Assembly (NCBI GenBank): GCA_946406035.1
Contig: CAMJJG010000008.1
Coordinates: forward strand, 1 to 61,572
Length of the DNA stretch: 61,572 nt
From: an uncultured Prevotellaceae bacterium
GTDB lineage: Bacteria; Bacteroidota; Bacteroidia; Bacteroidales; Muribaculaceae
Reading direction: 5' to 3'
This document shows, piece by piece, positions 8,947 through 15,885 of this stretch; within the stretch, counting starts at the first letter, position 1; every line of letters begins with the position of its first letter. Made by a program: the position numbers and the translations under genes. The notes beneath the pieces were generated by a model. That model had not been told where the DNA came from, made no database searches, and saw only the letters and a list, made by a program, of their open reading frames with translations.

Positions 8947-9169
8947 CACCCCCAATTACCTGTCACGCATCGTCAAGCGCATCACTGGCAAAACCGTCAT
9001 CGACTGCATCAACGAGATGCTGGCCATCGAGGCCACATGGCTCCTCAAGTCCACCCGGATGACGGTCGCTCAGATTGCCGACCGGCTCAACTTCGCTTCC
9101 TCGCCATCGTTTGACAAATTCTACAAGCGCATGAGGGGCTGCTCCCCGCTATCGGTGAGAACCGCTTGA
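8927..9169 (+). pseudogene. AraC-family regulator remnant (C-terminal HTH only)
   Basis: Encodes the C-terminal AraC-type double helix-turn-helix, reading FADRLNITPNYLSRIVKRIT, then LLKSTRMTVAQIADRL and SPSFDKFYKRMRGCSPLSV, followed by a stop. About 80 residues survive of a usual 280-300. The ligand-binding half and the start codon are absent, and upstream DNA is antisense to the truncated flavodoxin gene. The layout suggests a formerly divergent araC/flavodoxin pair fused head to head by one deletion. An in-frame TTG at 8939 could in theory start a minimal DNA-binding peptide. Confidence 0.75.
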
Positions 9170-9344
9170 CACACCAGGGGGCAAGGCGAGAACAACCAGA
9201 GTGGCAACCAAGTCAATCGGTTGGTTTGGGGGTTGCCCCAAACGGTACAAACGTCCCCGACCAGGGGGAAAGCAGATTCAGGTAACCGCAACCACAAGAG
9301 CTATGCAGGCGACCAAGAAAATCACCAAAAATAATAATAAATCA
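9170..9344. other. Intergenic region after the araC remnant
   Basis: No gene is supported. It becomes AT-rich towards the promoter at 9345. A 61-residue open frame from 9201 has no recognisable features. Confidence 0.5.
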
Positions 9345-9374
9345 TTGTTAGTATTTAAAAAAACATTATATTTG
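9345..9374 (+). promoter_or_regulatory. Promoter of the first tandem secreted protein gene
   Basis: TTG (9345-9347), 19 bases, TATATTTG (9367-9374): a full match to the Bacteroidetes consensus. It predicts a transcript start near 9380 and a leader of about 135 bases. Confidence 0.75.
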
Positions 9375-9381
9375 CAGCATT

Positions 9382-9439
9382 ATTGAGTGGTAGATTGACG
9401 CATCTTGAGACTGAAGCCACCGTCATGCTTTCACTCAAT
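9382..9439 (+). promoter_or_regulatory. Inverted repeat in the long 5' leader
   Basis: ATTGAGTG (9382-9389) pairs with CACTCAAT (9432-9439), starting almost at the predicted transcription start. It could fold the 5' end of the mRNA; a function is not known. Confidence 0.4.
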
Positions 9440-9514
9440 ACTATTGCGAGATCACTATTGTTTAATGTTTTATATTTTTTATATTACTAACTATTCATCA
9501 AAAAATTCTTGAGT

Positions 9515-11347
9515 ATGAAGAAATTTTCATTACTTCTGATTGCTGCCGTTGTTGCCATGAGCGCATCGGCCGGCATTAGCTTCAAGGGTACCCATTCCCT
9601 GAAGAGCAAGAGGGTCATCAACACCGAGATGACCAAGTTGCAGGGCAAGGCCCTCAAGAACAAGGCTAACAACCTGCGCGTGATCAATGAGCAGCCCGCT
9701 GGTGAGCTCAAGAGCTACAACCGTTCCGGTCAGGGCGTTTATGTTTCTGGTGGTTACCTCTACTGCAGCCAGCAGGACGGTTCTCGCATGGATATCGTGT
9801 GGGGCGAGGATGGTAAGGTTTACCTGAAGGACATCCTGTTCAACTTTGGTGCTGGCACTTGGGTTGAGGGTGAAATCTTCGACGGCATCTACATCAAGGT
9901 GCCCCTGAACCAGTCAATCTACTGGAGTGAGGACTATCAGGCCGACATCAACCTGTGCTGGGGTCGCACCTACCTCACCGAGGACAACAAGATTGGCTTT
10001 GAGCGCATCGAGAAGGACGAGATTCTCTACGCCATCGATGAGGAAGCCGGCACCATCACCCTGCTCGACACCGAGGGTCCCAGCGAGCTCGACAGCTCTG
10101 ACCCCAATAGCTACTGTGGACTGGGTCTGAGCGCTTACTGGACCGACGATGACAGCTGGTATGGCAACGTCGAGTGGAATACCATGCTCACCGAGCGCGA
10201 GATCGTTCCCGCTCCTACCGTAATCACCGAGATTCCCGAGGGTTGCGAGGTTTACACCTACTACCGCAACAGCTCCTATATCGCTAACAGCGCCTTCTTC
10301 GGCATCTACAACGGCACCACCGACGGCAAGATCAAAGTCGCCTTCGGTCAGGATGGCAAGGTCTATATCCAGAACCCCGTCTGGTGGCATGACGGCTACA
10401 ACACCTGGGTAGAGGGTACCTATGACTGGATGACTGGCATCATCACCATCCCCACCGGTCAGTACCTGTCATGGAATGCTGAATACGAGTACGGCGTCCA
10501 GCTGGTTTGGGGTAGCACCTACACCTTCGAGGACGGTGTAGACGAGGACGGCAATCCTGCTTATAGCCTTAGCTATGAGATTGATGACCGCACCACCGAG
10601 ATCCAGTTCCAGATCGACGACGACTGCTTCTACCTGCTGGGCAGCGAGGGTGACATCAATGCCGAGTTCCCCTTGAACTACAATGCTACCGGTTTGATGT
10701 CCATCTACAGCGACGACCAGAGCATGACCTCACTCGAGTTTGCTAACCGCGACGAGAATGGATATGCCGAGCCCATGGGCAACATTGTAAACGCTGTTCC
10801 CGCCGTTCCCGCTAACCCCACCGCCGACGAGTGGTATGACTGTGGCAACGAGGGTGGTTACAGCCGCTTCTACTTCACCCTGCCCACCACCGACGTGGAT
10901 GGCAACCTGATCGATCCCGAGTATCTGAGCGTCAGCATCTACACCGATGACGACCAGATCTTCACCTTTGACGCTAACACCTATAACTATGACCTTACCG
11001 AGGACATGACCGAGATTCCTTACTGGATCTTCAGCAGTGGCTATGACTTCCACGCTGGCTACTTCTACTTCTATCGCACCAATGCCGATGGTTATGACCA
11101 GTTCTTCAACCACCAGATCGGTGTCCAGGTTCACTACACCGTTAACGGCGTGAAGAACTCGAGCGATATCGTTTACCTCGAGGTGTTCCCCGGCAGCAAT
11201 GTCAATGAGATCAACACTGGCAAGACCGTTGCTGGCGTACGCTACTACAACGTTGCCGGTCAGGAGATGGCTCAGCCCAGCGGCATGACCATCCAGGTTA
11301 CCACCTATACCGACGGCACCACCAGTGCTGCAAAGGTTGTGAAGTAA
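9515..11347 (+). CDS. Secreted multidomain protein with sorting-like C-terminal tail
   Basis: No known enzyme family recognised. The 610 residues begin with a signal peptide (KKFSLLLIAAVVAMSASA). Two copies of a ~190-residue beta-rich domain follow, at about residues 50-225 and 230-425. Each starts EQP/EIP-x-G, continues with G-K-V-Y-(I/L)-(Q/K)-(N/D), then a WVEG segment, and in the second copy TIPTGQYLSWN and VWGSTY. Next comes an Fn3-like domain beginning PANPTADEWYDCG (about 430-560). The last ~48 residues (VRYYNVAGQEMAQPSG, then TTYTDGTTSAAKVVK) resemble type IX secretion C-terminal domains. ATG at 9515 is used because the signal peptide starts there. The gene is tandem with a paralogue at 11638. 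Cell-surface or extracellular location is inferred. Confidence 0.75.
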   Translation: MKKFSLLLIAAVVAMSASAGISFKGTHSLKSKRVINTEMTKLQGKALKNKANNLRVINEQPAGELKSYNRSGQGVYVSGGYLYCSQQDGSRMDIVWGEDGKVYLKDILFNFGAGTWVEGEIFDGIYIKVPLNQSIYWSEDYQADINLCWGRTYLTEDNKIGFERIEKDEILYAIDEEAGTITLLDTEGPSELDSSDPNSYCGLGLSAYWTDDDSWYGNVEWNTMLTEREIVPAPTVITEIPEGCEVYTYYRNSSYIANSAFFGIYNGTTDGKIKVAFGQDGKVYIQNPVWWHDGYNTWVEGTYDWMTGIITIPTGQYLSWNAEYEYGVQLVWGSTYTFEDGVDEDGNPAYSLSYEIDDRTTEIQFQIDDDCFYLLGSEGDINAEFPLNYNATGLMSIYSDDQSMTSLEFANRDENGYAEPMGNIVNAVPAVPANPTADEWYDCGNEGGYSRFYFTLPTTDVDGNLIDPEYLSVSIYTDDDQIFTFDANTYNYDLTEDMTEIPYWIFSSGYDFHAGYFYFYRTNADGYDQFFNHQIGVQVHYTVNGVKNSSDIVYLEVFPGSNVNEINTGKTVAGVRYYNVAGQEMAQPSGMTIQVTTYTDGTTSAAKVVK

Positions 11348-11377
11348 TCTTTTCCTGATATACACAACATCATCGCT

Positions 11378-11405
11378 AGAGGCGCAAACCATGGTTTGCG
11401 CCTCT
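11378..11405. repeat. REP-like palindrome after the first paralogue
   Basis: Perfect 13-bp inverted repeat AGAGGCGCAAACC / GGTTTGCGCCTCT with a 2-base centre. It resembles the palindrome at 13591-13620 and may also end transcription. Confidence 0.7.
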
Positions 11406-11558
11406 ACTTTGTTATGGCAATGAGCGATTGCTCAGCGCCAATCCCATCATCAAACGCCTCGTGCTGGCAACACACACTGCATCGTGCAGTTTTTAAAGCG
11501 GCAGGAGGCTTGACTTTTTCATCATCAGCCCCGTTTTTCGGTAAAAATTCATCAGAAA

Positions 11559-11591
11559 TTTGGCATATTTAACTACAAAAATATATCTTTG
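11559..11591 (+). promoter_or_regulatory. Promoter of the second tandem secreted protein gene
   Basis: TTTG (11559-11562), 21 bases, TATCTTTG (11584-11591). It gives a leader of about 45 bases to the ATG at 11638. Confidence 0.7.
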
Positions 11592-11637
11592 CCGTTATAA
11601 ACCCAATCAATTATTAACCACCAACTAATTTTACAGC

Positions 11638-13557
11638 ATGATGAAGAAATTATTACTACTATTGTTAGCAACTGCATTCACAGTCAGCGCCAGTGCGGGC
11701 GCGTCCAGTACAAGACCCACAAGGATTGTCGATAACAAGGACGTCAAGTTCAAGGTGGAAAAGGGCAGCACGCTCATCAACAAGATGTACAAGCGCGGTT
11801 CCCAACAGACCCTCTCCACCACACCCCTCAATGCCATGGACTGGAACAGGCTGGCTCCCGCTTCGCATGTGTTGAGAAACGGCAACAGCATCACCTGGGA
11901 CTTTGAGGACGAGGACCAGTACCTGGAGTGGACCATGATCGACGCCGACGGTGACGGGCACTGCTGGGAGTATGCCAACACCGAGGGACAAACGACCCAC
12001 AGTGGTACCGGCGTTGTGTCATCGGCAAGCTACGACAACGAGACAGAATCGGCCCTCACGCCCGACAACTGGCTCATCTCGCCCATGGTCATCCTGCAGG
12101 GGAAGCTGGTATTCTATGCCTGCGGCCAAGACCCCAGTTTTGCGCGCGAGACATTTGCCGTGTATCTCGCCGTCGGTAACCCCGTGGGCACCGAGGAATT
12201 CATCAAGATCTCGCCCGACATCACGGTTACCAGCTCGATGAAGGAACACATCATTGACCTGAGTGAGTACCAGGGCCAGGAAGGATGCATCGCCTTCCGC
12301 CACTACAAATCGACCGACCAGTTCCGCCTCAACATCGACGACGTGACCATCACCACCGATGAGGTTACCCCCGAGCCCGGTCCCGACGTCCCCGAGGTCA
12401 TCACCGAGATTCCCCAGCGCTGCCAGGTGAACACCTACTACCGCAACAGCGGCACCATCCTGGAGCACTGGCTCATAGGCATTTATGCCCGCCCGACCGC
12501 CGGCAAGTTCAAGTTGGCCTTTGACCCCGAGAACAATGATGTCTACATCCAGAATCCCATCTGGGTTTACAACACCCTCGACACTTGGATCAAGGGTACC
12601 ATCGACCCAACCACCGGCATCATCACCATTCCCACTGGCCAGTACCTGTACTGGGATGAGGAGTCTGAGCACGGCATGCAGGTCGTGATGGGCAGCTCCT
12701 ATGTCTACCTCAACGGCGAGGATCCCAATACGGGCGAGCCCCAATACTATATGGGCACCGAAATTGACGAGCGCACCACCGAGTTCTACATGAAGGTCGA
12801 TGGCGACAACGTCTATCTCTTGGACACCCAGGGCAACATCTACTCTCCCTACCCCGAGTGGGGTAACGCCTATGGCTTGATGCTCATCTGGAACGACTCC
12901 AAGATTTGGGAAGCCATCGAGTTTGCCAACCATGACCGCATCAGCGGGGAGGAACTGCCTTTTGGCGACCTTGCCATTATCGTTCCCGCAGTGCCCGCCA
13001 ACCCGACGGCCGATGAGTTCTATGACAGCGGCAAGGAGAACGGTGACACCCGATTCTACTTCACGCTGCCCGAGGTGGACATTGATGGCAACAAGATCGA
13101 CTTTGAGCTCCTCAGCTACAGCATGTGGGTAGATAATGGTAATGGCCCCGAGATATTTGTGTTTGATGAGAACACCTATATCGATCTCACTGGCTTGGGT
13201 GACTTGACCGAGATCCCCTACTCCATCTTCTATGGCGGTTATGACTTCTATGACTACATGTTCTACCTGTACCGCACCAACGCTCCCGGCTATGAGCCCT
13301 TGTTCACCAACAACATCGGCATCCAGGCCCACTACACCGTGCCCAACGAGAGTGGTCAACTGATCAAGAACTCGAGCGAAATCGTTTGGCTCTATGACCA
13401 GGGCAGCAACGTCAACGAGCTCAACACCGGCAAGACCATTGCCAGCGTGCGCTACTATAACGTCACTGGCCAGGAGATGGCACAGCCCAGCGGCTTGACC
13501 ATCCAGGTGACCACCTATAGCGACGGCACCACCAGCGCAACCAAGGTCATCAAGTAA
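11638..13557 (+). CDS. Secreted choice-of-anchor J protein with sorting-like tail
   Basis: Paralogue of the preceding gene, 639 residues, function unknown. After the signal peptide (residues 1-21) there is a choice-of-anchor J / cleaved-adhesin-type domain at about 78-235: it opens ITWDFEDEDQYLEWT, contains LTPDNWLISP and CGQDPSFARETF, and closes with RLNIDDVTI. One copy of the shared beta-rich domain follows (EIPQRCQVNTYYRN, then VYIQNPIWVY, TIPTGQYLYWD). Then come the Fn3-like module (PANPTADEFYDSG) and the conserved tail (VRYYNVTGQEMAQPSG, then TTYSDGTTSATKVIK). Two adjacent ATG codons begin the frame. The J domain replaces the first beta-rich repeat of the upstream paralogue, so the pair looks like tandem duplication followed by domain exchange. 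Confidence 0.78.
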   Translation: MMKKLLLLLLATAFTVSASAGASSTRPTRIVDNKDVKFKVEKGSTLINKMYKRGSQQTLSTTPLNAMDWNRLAPASHVLRNGNSITWDFEDEDQYLEWTMIDADGDGHCWEYANTEGQTTHSGTGVVSSASYDNETESALTPDNWLISPMVILQGKLVFYACGQDPSFARETFAVYLAVGNPVGTEEFIKISPDITVTSSMKEHIIDLSEYQGQEGCIAFRHYKSTDQFRLNIDDVTITTDEVTPEPGPDVPEVITEIPQRCQVNTYYRNSGTILEHWLIGIYARPTAGKFKLAFDPENNDVYIQNPIWVYNTLDTWIKGTIDPTTGIITIPTGQYLYWDEESEHGMQVVMGSSYVYLNGEDPNTGEPQYYMGTEIDERTTEFYMKVDGDNVYLLDTQGNIYSPYPEWGNAYGLMLIWNDSKIWEAIEFANHDRISGEELPFGDLAIIVPAVPANPTADEFYDSGKENGDTRFYFTLPEVDIDGNKIDFELLSYSMWVDNGNGPEIFVFDENTYIDLTGLGDLTEIPYSIFYGGYDFYDYMFYLYRTNAPGYEPLFTNNIGIQAHYTVPNESGQLIKNSSEIVWLYDQGSNVNELNTGKTIASVRYYNVTGQEMAQPSGLTIQVTTYSDGTTSATKVIK

Positions 13558-13590
13558 AGTCAATCGCGCTGTTTTACAGCTATTTGCAAT

Positions 13591-13620
13591 AGTAGAGACG
13601 CAATAATTTGCGTCTCTACT
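13591..13620. repeat. REP-like palindrome / terminator after the second paralogue
   Basis: Perfect 13-bp arms AGTAGAGACGCAA / TTGCGTCTCTACT around a 4-base loop. It has the same TAGAG-R-CGCAA core as the palindrome at 11378-11405. Confidence 0.75.
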
Positions 13621-13650
13621 TGCACATTTGGCAAGTTTTCAGTAATTTTG
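13620..13650 (+). promoter_or_regulatory. Promoter of msrC, leaderless type
   Basis: TTG (13620-13622), 20 bases, TAATTTTG (13643-13650). The ATG at 13655 is 4 bases after the box, where transcription should start, so the mRNA is predicted to lack a 5' leader. Confidence 0.7.
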
Positions 13651-13654
13651 TGGT

Positions 13655-14125
13655 ATGGACAAGAATAAGACTTATGAATTACTCTTGAAGCAGGTCGAGA
13701 GCCTCATCGAGGGCGAGGACAACAGCGTTGGCCAGCTGGCCAATGCCGCCGCCATCTTGCACGAGACAATGGGATGGTGGTGGACAGGTTTCTACATGGT
13801 TAAGAATGATGAATTGCAGTTAGGGCCGTTCCAGGGCCCTGTGGCATGCTACCGCATCAAGCGCGGGCGCGGCGTGTGTGGCACCGCATGGGATCAAGAC
13901 CGCACCATCGTCGTCCCCGACGTGGAGCAGTTTCCCGGGCACATCGCTTGCAGCAGCATGTCACGCAGCGAGATTGTTGTCCCCTTACACGATTGCCAGG
14001 GCGCTGTCGCTGGCGTGCTTGACATCGACAGCAAGGAGCTGGCCACATTCGACGACGTTGATGCCCATTGGCTGGAGCAAGTCTGCCGCGTCATCGAGCG
14101 TCACGTCGGCCTTTCCACCCAATAA
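13655..14125 (+). CDS. msrC: Free methionine-(R)-sulfoxide reductase
   Basis: GAF-domain enzyme that reduces free methionine-R-sulfoxide, 156 residues, normal for the family. The three conserved redox cysteines are present in family context: VACYRIKRGRGVCGTAW (two) and PGHIACSSMS (one), followed by the characteristic SEIVVPLHD and GVLDIDSKELATFDDVD. The tryptophan-rich WWWTGFYMV near residue 35 is also typical. It is cytosolic. It heads a plus-strand cluster with rarA (27-base gap) and the yraN-like gene. Its promoter appears to give a leaderless transcript. The gene fits the anti-oxidant genes seen elsewhere in the window. Confidence 0.93.
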   Translation: MDKNKTYELLLKQVESLIEGEDNSVGQLANAAAILHETMGWWWTGFYMVKNDELQLGPFQGPVACYRIKRGRGVCGTAWDQDRTIVVPDVEQFPGHIACSSMSRSEIVVPLHDCQGAVAGVLDIDSKELATFDDVDAHWLEQVCRVIERHVGLSTQ

Positions 14126-14152
14126 TCCAGAATATCGTCAAAATATCGAGCC

Positions 14153-15457
14153 ATGACCTATGAACCACTAGCCGAGCGCCTGCGTCCACGCAGCCTCGAC
14201 GACTATATCGGGCAGCGGCACCTCGTCGGCGAGGGAGCCGTCATTCGCCGCATGATCGAAAGCGGCAATATATCCTCATTCATCCTGTGGGGTCCTCCGG
14301 GTGTGGGCAAGACGACACTGGCCCGCATCATCGCCGAGCAGACCCAGGTGCCGTTCTACACGCTAAGCGCAGTGACGTCGGGGGTAAAGGACGTGCGCGA
14401 TGTCCTTGACCGCTGCAAAGCCGACGCCCGCAGCGTTTTCTCGAAGGGGCGTCCCATCCTCTTTATCGACGAGATACACCGCTTCAACAAGTCCCAGCAG
14501 GACTCATTGCTGGGCGCTGTAGAGCGCGGCACCGTCACCCTGATTGGCGCGACGACCGAGAATCCCTCGTTTGAGGTCATCCGTCCCCTGCTCTCGCGAG
14601 CCCAGGTCTATGTGCTCAACCCGCTTGACCGTGATGACCTGTTACAGCTGCTCGACCATGCCCTGAAGACCGACAAGGCCTTCCAGGGACGCGAGGTGCG
14701 TGTCGAGCAGACCGAGGCGCTGTTGCGCTTTGCCGGCGGCGACGCGCGCAAACTGCTCAACATCCTGGACCTGATCCTGCAATCGCTCCAGGACGGTGAG
14801 CCGTTTGTCATCAACAACGATATCGTCACGAGCCGCTTGCAACAGAATCCACTCGCGTTTGACAAGGGTGGCGAGATGCACTATGACATCATCTCGGCCT
14901 TCATCAAGAGCATACGCGGCAGCGACCCCGACGCAGCGGTCTATTGGCTCGCACGGCTCATCGCTGGTGGCGAGGACCCCAAGTTCATCGCGCGCCGCCT
15001 GTGCATTCTTGCAGCCGAGGATATCGGCCTTGCCAACCCCAATGCCCTGCTGTTGGCCAACGCCACGTTTGACGTGATCAACAAGATCGGGTGGCCCGAG
15101 GGCCGCATCCCCCTCAGCGAGTGTGCCATCTACCTGGCCACCAGCGCCAAGAGCAATAGTGCCTATCTGGCCATCGATGCCGCTATCGCCCTGGTTAACG
15201 AGACGGGAAACGCACCCGTGCCGCTACACCTGCGCAACGCCCCGACGGGTCTGATGAAGCAACTGGGCTACGGCAAGGACTACATGTATGCCCACGACTA
15301 TCCAGGGCACTTTGTCATGCAGCAATACATGCCCCAGGAGCTCCAGCACCCGCAGTTGTGGCACCCGCAGGACAATCCGGCCGAGAATCAGATGACGGCA
15401 CGGCAACTGAGCCGTTGGGGAGACAACGCCGGTCACGGCCCCAAGAAGAACGGTTGA
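14153..15457 (+). CDS. rarA: Replication-associated recombination protein A (AAA+ ATPase)
   Basis: RarA/MgsA (WRNIP1 family) clamp-loader-like ATPase acting at stalled replication forks, 434 residues. N-terminal PLAERLRPRSLDDYIGQRHL is the family start. Walker A is GPPGVGKT (residues 47-54) and Walker B is LFIDEIHRFNKSQQD near residue 105. Sensor 1 is GATTENPSFEV. The C-terminal tetramerisation domain carries AEDIGLANP and LSECAIYLATSAKSN. It lacks the extra methyltransferase-like or zinc-finger domains found in some homologues. It is likely co-transcribed with msrC upstream and yraN downstream. Confidence 0.96.
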   Translation: MTYEPLAERLRPRSLDDYIGQRHLVGEGAVIRRMIESGNISSFILWGPPGVGKTTLARIIAEQTQVPFYTLSAVTSGVKDVRDVLDRCKADARSVFSKGRPILFIDEIHRFNKSQQDSLLGAVERGTVTLIGATTENPSFEVIRPLLSRAQVYVLNPLDRDDLLQLLDHALKTDKAFQGREVRVEQTEALLRFAGGDARKLLNILDLILQSLQDGEPFVINNDIVTSRLQQNPLAFDKGGEMHYDIISAFIKSIRGSDPDAAVYWLARLIAGGEDPKFIARRLCILAAEDIGLANPNALLLANATFDVINKIGWPEGRIPLSECAIYLATSAKSNSAYLAIDAAIALVNETGNAPVPLHLRNAPTGLMKQLGYGKDYMYAHDYPGHFVMQQYMPQELQHPQLWHPQDNPAENQMTARQLSRWGDNAGHGPKKNG

Positions 15458-15490
15458 TTAATCACTTAATAGTTGCAGTACCAGCACAAC

Positions 15491-15871
15491 ATGGCACAAC
15501 ACAATAAATTTGGAAAAGATGGCGAGCGGGCAGCCTGTGAATTTCTCATCAGCAAGGGCTACACCGTGCGCGAGACCAATTGGCGGCTGGGACGGCTGGA
15601 AATCGACATCGTCGCCCAGGAAACGGGCGCCAACCGGCTACACATTGTTGAAGTGAAAACCCGTGCCAATGCTATCCACTATGACCCCATGGAATCAATC
15701 ACGCCTGCCAAGATACGCAACCTGGTGAATGCGGCCAACGGTTACCTCGCCCACTACAAGCTGCCGATGGCGATACAATATGATGTGATGATCCTGATCG
15801 GGAAAGGTCCTGATTTTGAAATCCACTACATTCCAGACGCCTTTCAGCCCCCACTGCGCACCATCCGCTAG
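15491..15871 (+). CDS. YraN/UPF0102 family nuclease-like protein
   Basis: Small restriction-endonuclease-fold protein, 126 residues, typical for UPF0102. Motifs: GKDGERAACEFLISKGY at the start, then GRLEIDIVAQE (the E-x-D core) and IVEVKTRANAIHYDP (E-x-K), followed by KIRNLVNAANGYL. These form the PD-(D/E)xK active-site pattern. The real substrate of the family is not established; roles in DNA processing or uptake have been suggested. ATG at 15491 is preferred over the TTG at 15473. Its stop lies 14 bases from the converging end of the hybrid sensor gene. Confidence 0.9.
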   Translation: MAQHNKFGKDGERAACEFLISKGYTVRETNWRLGRLEIDIVAQETGANRLHIVEVKTRANAIHYDPMESITPAKIRNLVNAANGYLAHYKLPMAIQYDVMILIGKGPDFEIHYIPDAFQPPLRTIR

Positions 15872-15885
15872 CCGGCAGCGGGCCG

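Noticed and set aside
9201-9386. 61-residue open frame after the araC remnant
   Set aside because: No start signal or recognisable sequence, and it runs into the promoter at 9345-9374.
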